Of a DNA stretch of 41,086 nucleotides, positions 28,536 through 37,538 are shown piece by piece. The notes below the pieces were generated by a model, which was not told the DNA's origin, made no database searches, and saw only the letters and a program-made list of their open reading frames with translations. The stretch is from Desulfovibrio sp. (GTDB taxonomy: Bacteria > Desulfobacterota > Desulfovibrionia > Desulfovibrionales > Desulfovibrionaceae), in contig JAISLI010000046.1 in the NCBI GenBank assembly GCA_031291035.1, positions 1 through 41,086 of the forward strand, in the 5' to 3' direction. Both the position numbers and the translations under genes were made by a program. The number at the start of each line of letters is the position of its first letter. Within the stretch, counting starts at the first letter, position 1.

Positions 28536-30974
28536 ATGCCGTCTCCCTCAGCCCTGCCCGCCTCACGTTTGCGCGCCACTCTTGATCCCGAGCGCATCCC
28601 GTGGGAAAACAGCAGCGCCGTGCCTCTTCCGCCGCCCGGCGGGCGTTTCCAGCCGCGGGCTTTGCATGCCCTGAATCTTGCCCTGCAGATCAATACCGCC
28701 GGCTACAATATCTATCTTTCCGGTGAACCGGGGATGGGGCGCAGCCACATGGCGCTCGGCTGGCTGCGCCGGCGCGCCCGCAAGTCGAAAACGCCGCCCG
28801 ATCTTGTATACGTACACAATTTCAAGGATCCTGACCGTCCGGTTCTTCTGACATTTCCGGCCGGCCAGGGGAAAAAATTCCGCCATATTCTCAATGAAGT
28901 GATTGAAAATATTCAAAAAGATATCCGCCGCCGCTTTGAGGCCACAACATATGTCAAAGCGCACGCGAAACTCCTGAAGCATTTTCAGCGCATCCGGATG
29001 CGGCTTTTGCGCAAAATGAATTCTCTGGCCGAACACAAAGGCTTTGCTCTGGATTTGGACGAAGAAGGGTCGCTGACCATGTATCCTGTTCTGCAGGGTA
29101 AACGTTTGAGCGAGGATGAATTCGACCGTCTGGACAACAGCGCGCGCTTCGATCTGAAGCAGCGTGGAGATGATCTGGCGCAATCCATGTCCGGCTTTAT
29201 GCGTCAGTTGAACAAGGCTGCGGAATCGTTTCGGGATGATGAGCGAGGTCTGGAACAATCCCTTATGACGCAGGCATTGGACGCGTTGCTTGCGCCCGTG
29301 CGGAACCAGTTTTTGAAGGCCTGTCCCGTTGCCGGCCTTGAAGAGTATTTTACCGCAATCCGCGAAGATATTTTGAAAAATACCGAGGCGTTTTTGTCGA
29401 AAGGCCCCCAGCAGCCGCAAAGTGGAGAAGTCCATCCCACCCTTGCCCAGGAAAGCGTTTTTTATCGCTACGAAGTCAACCTGTTTGTGGACAACTGCGA
29501 TCTTTCCGGCGCCCCCATAGTTGTTGAGGACCATCCCACATCCGTCAACCTGCTTGGCTGCGTTGAGCGAGAATCCGAGATGGGAACCCTGGTCACGGAT
29601 TTCACCCTGATACGGGCCGGAAGCCTGCACAGGGCAAACGGGGGTTTTTTGGTGCTGCATCTGGAGGACGTTTTGCAGCATGCCAGTGCCTGGGAAGGCC
29701 TTTTGCGCGCCCTGCGTTCCAATATGGCCCATATTGAGGACGCGGAGGAAGCGCCGGATTCCGCTGTGCGCACCAAGGGAATCATGCCGGCCCCCCTGCC
29801 GCTGGACCTCAAGGTCGTGTTGATAGGCGGCGAGGAATTGTACGAGACGCTGCTCGTCAATGACGACCGCTTTGCCAAACAGTTTCGCATCAAGGCTCAA
29901 ATGAACGAATTCGCGGAACGCAACGCGACCAACATCCGTTTGTACCTGCGGCATCTCGCGGGAATTATCGCGGAAGCAAAGCTTCTTGTCTTTGACCGGC
30001 CGGCGCTGGCCTGGCTTGTGGATCTCGGCTCGTGCCTTTGTGAGGACCAGCGCCGGCTTTCTCTCAGGTTTTCCCAGTTGCGCGAAATCATGATTGAGGC
30101 TTCGGCTCTTGCCCGCATGCGCAAACTTGTGAACGTGAACGCCGCCGTGCTTGAAGAGGCCTGGGCCTCGCGCATCTGGCGCGTCAATCTGGCGGAAGAA
30201 ATTTTTATGGAGGAATATGACCGTGAACTCATCAAGGTTCGCACCAGCGGCGCGGCCGTCGGTCAGGTAAACGGCCTTTCCGTCACCTGGCACGGCGATT
30301 TTGAATTCGGGCTGCCGCACAGCATTTCCTGCACGGTCGGAGTGGGGCATGAAGGCATCATTGACCTGGAGCGCGAGGCGGAGCTTGGCGGCCCCATTCA
30401 TACGAAAGCCATGATGATCCTTAAAAGCTATCTCACAAATCTTTTTGCCCGCACAAAACCTCTGGTGCTTTCCGGGTCGCTGTATTTTGAGCAGAGTTAT
30501 GCCGAAATTGAGGGAGATTCCGCTTCAGGCGCCGAGCTTGCCGCCCTTGTTTCAGCCCTGTCCGATGTGCCGGCGCGGCTTGACCTGGCCTTTACCGGCG
30601 CCTTGAGCCATGCCGGGCAGATTCTGCCTGTCGGCGGGGTGACGCGGAAAGTGGAGGGTTTTTACAAAGTTTGCGCGCGTCACGGACTGACGGGAACGCA
30701 GGGGGTAATTATCCCGGCGGACAACGTGGATCATTTGATGCTTTCAGCCGAAATTCGCGATGCTGTCGAGCGGAAGCGTTTTTCCGTCTGGCCCGTGCGA
30801 CGCATAGAGGAGGCCCTTGTTCTGCTCACGGGTCTGCCTGTGGGGCGACGGCGTAAAAACGGCGGCTTTACTCCGGGCAGCCTTTACGATTTGGTGGACA
30901 AGCGTCTGGAAGTCCTCGGGAGCTGTGCCCAGGACGCCTTCAGGCGCGTTAAAAAATCGTGCCTCCGGCTTTGA
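28536..30974 (+). CDS. Lon-related AAA+ ATP-dependent protease (COG1067-like)
   Basis: 812 aa protein with an N-terminal ATPase region and a C-terminal Lon protease domain. The P-loop reads GEPGMGRSH at about 63-71, with Arg69 where the Walker A lysine is usual. A long helical insertion (about 130-300) follows, then Walker-B-like NGGFLVLHLEDVL. The proteolytic dyad is Ser662 in EGDSASGAE and Lys705 in GGVTRKVEGFYK; the 43-residue spacing equals that of E. coli Lon (S679-K722). This is the Lon family lacking the substrate-binding LAN domain. It is preceded by GAGGG and lies 3 bp after hemC. Substrates are unknown. Confidence 0.9.
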   Translation: MPSPSALPASRLRATLDPERIPWENSSAVPLPPPGGRFQPRALHALNLALQINTAGYNIYLSGEPGMGRSHMALGWLRRRARKSKTPPDLVYVHNFKDPDRPVLLTFPAGQGKKFRHILNEVIENIQKDIRRRFEATTYVKAHAKLLKHFQRIRMRLLRKMNSLAEHKGFALDLDEEGSLTMYPVLQGKRLSEDEFDRLDNSARFDLKQRGDDLAQSMSGFMRQLNKAAESFRDDERGLEQSLMTQALDALLAPVRNQFLKACPVAGLEEYFTAIREDILKNTEAFLSKGPQQPQSGEVHPTLAQESVFYRYEVNLFVDNCDLSGAPIVVEDHPTSVNLLGCVERESEMGTLVTDFTLIRAGSLHRANGGFLVLHLEDVLQHASAWEGLLRALRSNMAHIEDAEEAPDSAVRTKGIMPAPLPLDLKVVLIGGEELYETLLVNDDRFAKQFRIKAQMNEFAERNATNIRLYLRHLAGIIAEAKLLVFDRPALAWLVDLGSCLCEDQRRLSLRFSQLREIMIEASALARMRKLVNVNAAVLEEAWASRIWRVNLAEEIFMEEYDRELIKVRTSGAAVGQVNGLSVTWHGDFEFGLPHSISCTVGVGHEGIIDLEREAELGGPIHTKAMMILKSYLTNLFARTKPLVLSGSLYFEQSYAEIEGDSASGAELAALVSALSDVPARLDLAFTGALSHAGQILPVGGVTRKVEGFYKVCARHGLTGTQGVIIPADNVDHLMLSAEIRDAVERKRFSVWPVRRIEEALVLLTGLPVGRRRKNGGFTPGSLYDLVDKRLEVLGSCAQDAFRRVKKSCLRL

Positions 30975-30980
30975 CGTAAT

Positions 30981-30996
30981 GCTGCCGTCCGGCAGC
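30981..30996. terminator. Small hairpin between convergent genes
   Basis: GCTGCCG-TC-CGGCAGC just after the Lon-related gene and about 75 bp from the stop of the convergent tRNA nucleotidyltransferase. A larger imperfect pairing CCTGAGGCGG / CCGCCGGTTTCAGG follows within 31037. No U tract; bidirectional terminator is only a possibility. Confidence 0.3.
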
Positions 30997-31072
30997 CTGA
31001 GGCGGAGCGGAGCTTCGCCGCCGGTTTCAGGATGAATCAGCCCGGCGGGAGACAAAAAAGAACTCCGGAACA

Positions 31073-33736
31073 TCATGGATACTCCCCGCGCATCAGTTTT
31101 TTGGCAAGCCTCAACTGGCTCTCCACATTCACGACAGTCCCGTCCAGCTTGGCGGTTAGCACGGCCTGCAATATACGGCTGAACGCCGGTCCCGGCGCGA
31201 GCCCGAGGCGTCTGAGGTCATCTCCCGTAATATCCGGCTTTTCCCTGCTCCATTGGGTAATATATCGCGAAAGCACTTTTTTGAGGTCTTCCTTGTTCGC
31301 GGCAGCCATAAGGTAAATGAGGCATTCCGGAGAGAAAGCGCGTAACAGTTCATACAGGTCGCTTATCCTTGCATTGCCGGAATCATTTTTTTTCTGCCAT
31401 TTCAGCAGCTTGTCCTTTACATGGCGCAACTGTTCACGGCTGCGCAAAATTTCCTGTTTTCTTGTCCCCGGCAGACCGAGCCTGTCGTAGGCCGCCGAGG
31501 CGTCTTTATAGGACAGACCCGTGGCAAGACCATAAAAATAGACGATCCATCGCTGGGCGGTTTCCCGAAAGTAGAGCAGGGCATACCAGGCCACTGTTTC
31601 CCTGAGTTGCTGCAACAGGACAATTTTTGTCGGGGTCAGGACAAGGGCGGGGGCCACGGCGGACAAAATTCCGAGTTCCCGCATGCGTGTGAAACAGGCC
31701 ACGGGATTGGCCTCTTCGCAAATATGCCTGTATTCGTTGAACAGGCGCGTGGCGGAAAGGCGATCCATCAGTTTTAAGGACAGGGCGTTTCTGATGAGTT
31801 TTTCCGTACCTGTGCCTATGCGAAAATCATAGCGCTGTTCAAAGCGCACGGCCCTGAGGCAGCGCGTGGGATCTTCCACAAAGCTTAGGGTATGGAGCAC
31901 GCGTATGGTGCGATCCCTTATGTCCTGCCATCCGCCGAAAAAATCCGCCAGGACGCCGAAGTGTTCTCCGTCAAGACGCACGGCCAGAGCGTTGATGGAA
32001 AAATCCCGCCGGAAAAGATCCATTTTGAGAGACGACAATTCCACAGTCGGCAGAGCAGCCGGATATTCGTAATATTCAAGGCGGGCTGTGGCAACGTCAA
32101 TACGCGCCTCCTCTCCCTTGCCGTTGTGATAGATGACGACGGAGGTCAGAAATTTTTGATGGTCACGCACACGCCCGTTCAATTGACGGGCGAGCTCCCT
32201 CGCCAGAGCGATTCCGTTGCCCTCCACCACAAGATCGACATCCTGGGTATGTCTGTCCAGAAGCATGTCGCGGACAAAACCGCCCACGGCATAAACAGGC
32301 AGGCCGAGCCGCGCGCCCGCGTCTCCGGCAAGCGCCAATATTTTGCGGAGTTCTTCGGGAAGGCGATCATGCAGATGTTTGCCCACATTGCGGGCTTTGT
32401 GCCTGTCTCTTTGGACGGGAATCAGGCCGGGTTCGCTGGCAAAGAGATTGATGAGATCCGTCCGCGTGACAACGCCGGCAACTTCTCCCCCCTCCATGAT
32501 GGGGACAAGGCGTTGACGGTGTCCTACAATAATGTCGCTGAGTTGCTGTAAATCGGCATCAAGGGGAAGGGTGCGCATATAACGCCGCATGTATTCTCTG
32601 ACGGGCTCTCCGCTCAGGCCGTGGGCGACGGCCCGTGAAGCCGTCTGCGCGTCCAGCAGCCCGATGCAGGCATGCTTGCCGTGGCTGAAGACCGGAACCG
32701 CCTTGAGGCCGAAGTGCAGCATGAGTTCGTCGGCTTCTCGTAACGTGGCTTCAGCGTCAATCCCTATGGCCGGGGCGGTCATATAATCCCGCGCTGTTTT
32801 GCCGGGCCTGTTTTGTCCCTGCAGGCGCCGAAGGATATTTTCCCGCACCCCGTCAAGTGTCATGCCGCGGATTGAGGCCGAGGCCGCGTAACTGTGTCCG
32901 CCGCCGCCAAGAGACGTACATATTTTACCTACGTCAAAAGCCTCGTTGTGGCTGCGCGCCACTACCTGTATGCGGTCTCCCATGCGTCCCACGGCAAAGA
33001 GCACGGAAATTTTTTCCATCTCCATAAGTTTGTGCGCCAGTGAAGCGAAATCACCGAGATAGTGCTCCAGAGACACCTCGGCCAACACCACCGGGTTGTT
33101 GTCCATCATGTAAGTCTGGGCGGACTCAAGCAATCTGTTCAGGGCCTGGATGTGCTGGCTTGTCAGTTCGTGCGACGCCATGTCGTTTATCCGGCGCACG
33201 TTCATGCCCTGTCCGAGCAGCCAGACCGCGGCCAGAAAGTCGTCAGCCGTGGTGGATGAATAGGTGAAAGAGCCGGTGTCGCTGTAAATGCCGAGTCCCA
33301 GAAGAGTGGCTTCCTCCCGGGTCAGGATGATGCCGCGTTCCTGAAGCTTCTGGACGAGCAGTGTGGTGACCGCGCCCACTTTGGCAATGCGCGCGGAAGC
33401 CGCCGCGATGTCATCGGCGGATTCCGGATGGTGATCCCATACTTCGATGCGCACCCCCTGGCGCTCCAGCAAGGGTTCGACATGACGCACCCGGCTGCGC
33501 TGCCGTGTGTCAACGAGGACCAGACGGTCAAAACTCTCCCAGTCCGGGCATCCTTCCACAAATCCGTATGCGTTTTTGTCGATCTCCGCATAAACTTTCT
33601 GCAGGGGCCTTTCCTGACTGCCCGGAAAAAACAGCGCGCAGCGTTCACATATACGCCGTACGGCCAGCATGGCGGCGAAAGCGTCAAAGTCCGCGTTGGC
33701 ATGACAGGTGACAAGGGTGTTCGCGCCGCCGTTCAC
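31073..33736 (-). CDS. A-adding tRNA nucleotidyltransferase (DHH-CBS-poly(A) polymerase fusion)
   Basis: 887 aa from GTG at 33736; the open frame continues upstream but that part is only the other frame of xerD. The N-terminal DHH/DHHA1 phosphoesterase-like region (about 1-300) has CHANADFDAFAAML, VLVDTR, WDHHPES and the glycine-rich GGGGHSYAAS. Two CBS domains (about 315-435) follow, with RDYMTAPAIGI and VTRTDLINLF. The class II nucleotidyltransferase head starts near 478 with YAVGGFVRDMLL and QDVDLVVEG, then RRDFSINALAV and DPTRCLRAVRFEQRY. This is the split-enzyme type known from Aquifex and deltaproteobacteria that adds the terminal A, with a separate CC-adding enzyme elsewhere. It overlaps xerD by GTGA. 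Confidence 0.9.
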   Translation of the reverse strand: MNGGANTLVTCHANADFDAFAAMLAVRRICERCALFFPGSQERPLQKVYAEIDKNAYGFVEGCPDWESFDRLVLVDTRQRSRVRHVEPLLERQGVRIEVWDHHPESADDIAAASARIAKVGAVTTLLVQKLQERGIILTREEATLLGLGIYSDTGSFTYSSTTADDFLAAVWLLGQGMNVRRINDMASHELTSQHIQALNRLLESAQTYMMDNNPVVLAEVSLEHYLGDFASLAHKLMEMEKISVLFAVGRMGDRIQVVARSHNEAFDVGKICTSLGGGGHSYAASASIRGMTLDGVRENILRRLQGQNRPGKTARDYMTAPAIGIDAEATLREADELMLHFGLKAVPVFSHGKHACIGLLDAQTASRAVAHGLSGEPVREYMRRYMRTLPLDADLQQLSDIIVGHRQRLVPIMEGGEVAGVVTRTDLINLFASEPGLIPVQRDRHKARNVGKHLHDRLPEELRKILALAGDAGARLGLPVYAVGGFVRDMLLDRHTQDVDLVVEGNGIALARELARQLNGRVRDHQKFLTSVVIYHNGKGEEARIDVATARLEYYEYPAALPTVELSSLKMDLFRRDFSINALAVRLDGEHFGVLADFFGGWQDIRDRTIRVLHTLSFVEDPTRCLRAVRFEQRYDFRIGTGTEKLIRNALSLKLMDRLSATRLFNEYRHICEEANPVACFTRMRELGILSAVAPALVLTPTKIVLLQQLRETVAWYALLYFRETAQRWIVYFYGLATGLSYKDASAAYDRLGLPGTRKQEILRSREQLRHVKDKLLKWQKKNDSGNARISDLYELLRAFSPECLIYLMAAANKEDLKKVLSRYITQWSREKPDITGDDLRRLGLAPGPAFSRILQAVLTAKLDGTVVNVESQLRLAKKLMRGEYP

Positions 33737-34662
33737 TGTCGGCTCCGCGGGTGAAATTGCCTGTGTATGCCAAGCAGGCGTTCCGTTTGAACATGGGTAT
33801 AAATTTCCGTGGCGCTGATGTCGGCATGCCCCAGCAGCAATTGCACGGTGCGCAGATCTGCTCCTCCTTCCAGAAGGTGCGTGGCAAAAGAATGCCGGAA
33901 GGTGTGCGGGGAAATCGCCCGTGTGATTCCGGCTGTCAGTGCGTATTTTTTTACCGTTTTCCAGACGTACTGACGGGTGAGCCCCTCGCCTGACCGATTG
34001 AGAAAAAGAGCTTTTGTTTTTGGGATGAACTTCGGTCGCCAGTCGCGCAAATATGTTGACAGCATCTTCTGCATGAGGTCGTGCAGGGGGCAGAGCCGTT
34101 CCTTGGCGCCTTTGCCGAAAACGCGCACCAGGCCGCGCTGCAAATCCGGATCCGTCACGGTCAGCGCGCACAGTTCTGAAACACGCAGGCCGGCGGCATA
34201 TAAAAGCTCCAGCATGCAGCGGTCGCGCCATCCGGATTTGTTTGTCATATCCGGGGTGTTGAGAAGCGCCTCCACTTCTTCCTGGCTGAGCACTTCAGGC
34301 AGATGAACGGACATTTTCGGATTTTCCGGCAACACAGCCGGATTTGCGGCCATGACCCCTTCTTCCGCCGTAAAAGTGAAAAAAGCGCGAAGCGCCGAAA
34401 GACGGCGCGCCAGTGTCTGCGCCGTGTTGCCGCGCGCGCGCAGCCAGGAGAGATAGAGAAATATTTGTCCTTCGTCCGGAGGGGCGGGCACGTTGCCCTT
34501 TTGGGTCAGCTCGTCGCGAAAAAGAAAAAAATTTTCCATGTCGCGCGTATATGCGTCAGCCGTATGGAGGGAGAGGCCGCGCTCCGCCAGGAGACTGTTC
34601 CGCCAGGGGAACAGCAGACGCCGGAGAGCGTCCGCGGCTTGTGAAGGGCTGCTGTGCGGCAT
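33733..34662 (-). CDS. xerD: Tyrosine recombinase XerD/XerC type
   Basis: Site-specific recombinase that resolves chromosome dimers at dif. 309 aa, standard Xer size. N-terminal SAM-like core-binding domain (about 15-105), then the catalytic domain with the full set R-K-H-R-H-Y: AAGLRVSEL, GKGAKERLCPLHD, SPHTFRHSFATHLLEGGADL, LLGHADISATEIYTHV. The last tyrosine is the nucleophile. The start has no good ribosome site (a GGAG lies 15 bases ahead), so a slightly different start is possible. The stop overlaps the downstream nucleotidyltransferase by 4 nt. XerC versus XerD cannot be settled from one copy; sequence flavour favours XerD. Confidence 0.88.
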   Translation of the reverse strand: MPHSSPSQAADALRRLLFPWRNSLLAERGLSLHTADAYTRDMENFFLFRDELTQKGNVPAPPDEGQIFLYLSWLRARGNTAQTLARRLSALRAFFTFTAEEGVMAANPAVLPENPKMSVHLPEVLSQEEVEALLNTPDMTNKSGWRDRCMLELLYAAGLRVSELCALTVTDPDLQRGLVRVFGKGAKERLCPLHDLMQKMLSTYLRDWRPKFIPKTKALFLNRSGEGLTRQYVWKTVKKYALTAGITRAISPHTFRHSFATHLLEGGADLRTVQLLLGHADISATEIYTHVQTERLLGIHRQFHPRSRQ

Positions 34663-34715
34663 GTCGTAAAAAATTTACTCCGCCGGGCGGCCAAGGTCAA
34701 GATGCCAGCCCGGCG

Positions 34716-34841
34716 TGTCGCGAGCAGATGATATGCCCGAAATAAGCAGCACATGAAATGACCGATGAGGAACCTCGAAATAAGGAGGTTCCCCATGAAG
34801 CCGAAAGCGGAATTTCATGAGGTCATAAAAATGAAATTTTT
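34716..34841 (+). mobile_element. IS left-end fragment, copy A (ISNCY-like)
   Basis: 126 bp nearly identical to the segment at 40635-40761, same orientation. It contains the leader hairpin GGAACCTC (34769-34776) / GAGGTTCC (34785-34792) that buries the ribosome site, then ATG at 34795 and MKPKAEFHEVIKMKF. It then breaks off into unrelated sequence (IS630-type debris on the other strand). Only the first 15-16 codons of the transposase remain. Confidence 0.65.
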
Positions 34842-35517
34842 ATGGAGAAAAACACTTATCGTTCGTGTCTTTTCTGCCGGGAAAGCATCATATGGAGCAC
34901 CGGCGGCGTGAGTGTCCAAATTGTCCTGCACAAGCCGGATTTTATCTTTAATCAGCGTAGTGGAATTTTTTCATCGTATGGGAGCGCGTAAGCAGCCAAA
35001 ATATCTTCCATCTTTGCGACAAATTCACCACTTTGTTTTGCCGGAATTACCCATTCTTTCTTCAAGTGAGGCTTACGTTCAGTTTTTTTAAGCTGCGACG
35101 AACGGTTTCACGGCTTATGCCGGGAGCAATATCAAGTTGAACTTTCTCTGTCAGGATTCTGACTGTCCATCTGCTGAAACCCTCAGGTGGCGTACCGCAT
35201 GCCGCAGCAATAATTCGCGCTTCCATTTCTCCATTGACTATCGGCTTTTTGTTGGGCTCAGCCGGAGTTTTGAACCGCAATACTTCTTCGAGTCCTTCTT
35301 TGTAAAACTGCTTGATGGTGTTAAAGATTGTCGGAGGCGTGACGCCAACCCTTTTCGCGATTTTCCCTTGCGATTCGGGTTTGCCGATGTTGGTGTCAAG
35401 CGCAAGAAGTATCTGCGCCCGTTTCTTAAAAGTCTCCGCCGTGGTCTTGTTGTTCACCACTGCCTGCGCATATTTCCGTTCAGTTTTCGTCAGTGCGACA
35501 GCATATTTTGTTTTCAT
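34842..35517 (-). pseudogene. Broken IS630-family transposase
   Basis: The first frame (35062-35517, 151 aa, start preceded by GGGAGG) is a classic IS630 N-terminus: KRAQILLALD, helix-turn-helix GKIAKRVGVTPPTIFNTIKQ, CGTPPEGFSRWTVRIL and SRETVRRSLKKL. At a run of seven A (35083-35089) a -1 shift continues the family sequence as TERKPHLKKEWVIPAKQSGE through FVAKMEDILAAYALPYDEK, ending in a stop near 34982. Past that, the minus strand still encodes IKDKIRLVQDNLDTHAAGAP, part of the DDE domain. So an internal piece holding the first catalytic Asp is deleted, and the 3' end is cut where IS copy A begins. The element is dead. The A-run may be the family's frameshift signal. Confidence 0.82.
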
Positions 35518-35863
35518 GAATTATACCTCCCGCTGTTGCGTTTGGAATAATCTATTACTAAAATTTAATTATGTCAATGTACTACCCTGAAAATCAAATA
35601 GTTATTGACTTTTTTATTTCCCCGCCGGAAGCGCTTTACGTTTACCCCGCCACGTACCCCGCCTTTTTTTTCGCTTCCAAAATTCGCCCAAAAAAGACTT
35701 CGGTTGCTCTGGACACTACCATTTCGCCCACACATGCCCCCACGTACTTTCGGGAATACAGGGTATTCGGGCAGGGGTCAATAGGAAGGCGCTCCCTTAT
35801 GTATAGTGATAATTTGCTGATTTTATAGAGATAAAGGAAAATTATAGGAGCGAGAGGGAAAGG
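35518..35863. other. Gene-free interval between IS630 relic and comF
   Basis: 346 bp. The part next to the relic (to about 35580) is AT-rich and probably holds the IS630 outer end. The rest has pyrimidine-rich plus-strand tracts (several CCCCGCC and poly-T) and no open frame with convincing codon use. An open plus-strand frame at 35571-35828 lacks a ribosome site and any recognisable motif. No clear terminator, tRNA or repeat seen. Confidence 0.4.
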
Positions 35864-36721
35864 CTATTGCCCGTACAGACGACGAACGCGACTGACAACC
35901 ATGACGCGTACTCCTGCCGCGCCTGCGTCCAGCAGTGCTGCGGCAGCGGCGCGCAACGTAGCGCCGGTGGTCAAGGTATCATCCACGAGCACGATGTGTT
36001 TGCCGCGCGGTGAGCGCGCGCATGCAAAAGCCCCGGCAACGTTTTTCACGCGTTCCGAACGGTCGGCACGCGTTTGCGGGGCTGTCGCCCGGATGCGCCG
36101 GAGCAGGTCCGGCTGTACGGGGCACCCCAGCGCCGCCGCCGCCGGCCGGGCCAGCTCCAAAGCTTGGTTGTAGCCCCTGCGCAGCAGGCGCGTCCAGTGC
36201 AGGGGGACGGGAGTCAGTATATCCGCTGGCAGTTCACTCAGGGCTGGGTGCGCACTCAAAAGCGCGCCCAAAGCCGACCCGAGGTGCGTTTGCCCGTGGA
36301 ATTTGAGATCAAGCAGCAGTCTGCGCAACAGTCCCTCGTGTTCTCCGTGAAAGAGCAAACCGTCCCACGGCGGTTTTTCCTTCAGACACGCCGCGCAGGC
36401 GCAGACGGGGAGATTGGGCCAAGCGTACAGTGCGCCGCACAGGGGGCAGAAACCGCTTTCTCTGCGCGCCAGCAGGGCGGCGCAGGCCGGACAGAACGGC
36501 ATGGAGTCTGTGGGACGAAAGACGGACCCGCAGGCAAAACAACGCCTCTCCGCGCCCAATGCCCTCCAAATACCCCCTAGGCAGGAGCCTATAAAGGCGA
36601 CAATGCCGTTTTGCGGATCGTTGCAGTGTCGCCGGCGGTCGCTGCGAGACGCGTTTCCCTGTTCAATTCCGGGTTTCACGGCTTTTGCCGCAGCAGCCGG
36701 TTCATCTTCGCGTAGGGTCAT
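35864..36721 (-). CDS. comF: ComF family phosphoribosyltransferase-like protein
   Basis: 285 aa from ATG 36721 (the first plausible start; the frame is open further up inside the preceding gene). A zinc-ribbon-like N-terminal part has ERRCFACGSVF, CPACAAL, CPLCGALY and a further Cys pair. The C-terminal PRTase fold has PVPLHWTRLLRRGYNQALEL, RADRSERVKNVAGAF and the PRPP loop HIVLVDDTLTTGATL. ComF proteins take part in DNA uptake or, in many non-competent bacteria, have an undefined DNA-linked role. The start overlaps the upstream flavoprotein by about 20 bp, suggesting a two-gene unit. Confidence 0.88.
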   Translation of the reverse strand: MTLREDEPAAAAKAVKPGIEQGNASRSDRRRHCNDPQNGIVAFIGSCLGGIWRALGAERRCFACGSVFRPTDSMPFCPACAALLARRESGFCPLCGALYAWPNLPVCACAACLKEKPPWDGLLFHGEHEGLLRRLLLDLKFHGQTHLGSALGALLSAHPALSELPADILTPVPLHWTRLLRRGYNQALELARPAAAALGCPVQPDLLRRIRATAPQTRADRSERVKNVAGAFACARSPRGKHIVLVDDTLTTGATLRAAAAALLDAGAAGVRVMVVSRVRRLYGQ

Positions 36722-37466
36722 GCCGGTCTGCGCTCCCCGCCGCAAGACCGTATGCGTCGATGCGTTCCGCGGCCGCGCGGCTCCGGCGCAAAGCGTCGAC
36801 TGCATCCAGCCCGTAGAGCAGCAAGGGGTCGACTGTTACGCTGTGCAAGGTGGAAACGGCGTATTTCAGACTGAGCAGGCTCCCCGCGAACAGGCGCTCT
36901 CCTTGAGGCCGGCCGCCGATGAGGATGATCCGGCACGGGCGTTTAGGGCCGTCGTCACGCAGGCGCCCGTACGCGCGCATGGACCGGAAAAGCTGCATCC
37001 TGTCCAGAAGAGCCTTGAATTGCGCGGGAATGTGATACCAGTACACGGGAGATATGAGGCACAACTGCTCTGCAGCGGTCAGCGCGCCCAAGAGGGCCGG
37101 GCTGTCGTCGTGCGCGGCGGCGGGACAGGGAAAAGGCCGCGTCTCCGAAATTGTCCGCAACGAAAAAACGTTGCGCCGCTCCTTGAGTTCGCGTGCGGCG
37201 CGCGCGCACGCATCGCAGGCCGTGCAGGGAGAAACGGCGTAGTCACGCAAAAAAAGCACCCGCGCTCGGCATTGAGGCATGTCTGCATCCGCTTCGTGAA
37301 CGTCGCCGGAGGGCGGCGGTCCTTGTCGGGCACTGTTGAAGGCGCGACAAAAAATGCCGGCTGCCGTGTCGCTGTTGCCGCCGGCCCGCGGACTGCAGGA
37401 CAGCACCAAGCATGACATCGCGTCTTGCGGCGCAGTGAGCGTTGCCGGCGCGGCAGCGTCCCTCAT
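36702..37466 (-). CDS. Flavodoxin-fold NAD(P)H-dependent oxidoreductase / FMN reductase-like
   Basis: Predicted FMN-binding oxidoreductase. From the ATG at 37466 it is 254 aa; GTGGAG lies 11 bases before this start. The family homology begins at an internal ATG (37418) with MSCLVLSCSPRAGGNSD, the phosphate-binding loop, so 37418 (238 aa) is a good alternative. Next come SPCTACDACARAA (the C-x2-C of iron-sulfur flavoprotein-like members), then SPVYWYHIPAQFKALLDRM, the flavin-binding turn. ILIGGRPQGE follows. It is followed on the same strand by comF with a small overlap. Substrate unknown. Confidence 0.8.
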   Translation of the reverse strand: MRDAAAPATLTAPQDAMSCLVLSCSPRAGGNSDTAAGIFCRAFNSARQGPPPSGDVHEADADMPQCRARVLFLRDYAVSPCTACDACARAARELKERRNVFSLRTISETRPFPCPAAAHDDSPALLGALTAAEQLCLISPVYWYHIPAQFKALLDRMQLFRSMRAYGRLRDDGPKRPCRIILIGGRPQGERLFAGSLLSLKYAVSTLHSVTVDPLLLYGLDAVDALRRSRAAAERIDAYGLAAGSADRHDPTRR

Positions 37467-37538
37467 CTGAAGTATTGCTCCACCGGATAAACATTGCCAA
37501 ACAGGGGGGACATGTCTTTTATGCGGAGTGCGCTGTTT

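Noticed and set aside
28563-30401. 612-codon minus-strand open frame
   Set aside because: Antisense shadow of the Lon-related protease; no recognisable domain or start signal.
33737-34231. N-terminal extension of the tRNA nucleotidyltransferase
   Set aside because: These residues are an alternative frame of xerD (Arg/His/Pro-rich, no homology); the DHH domain begins at the GTG at 33736.
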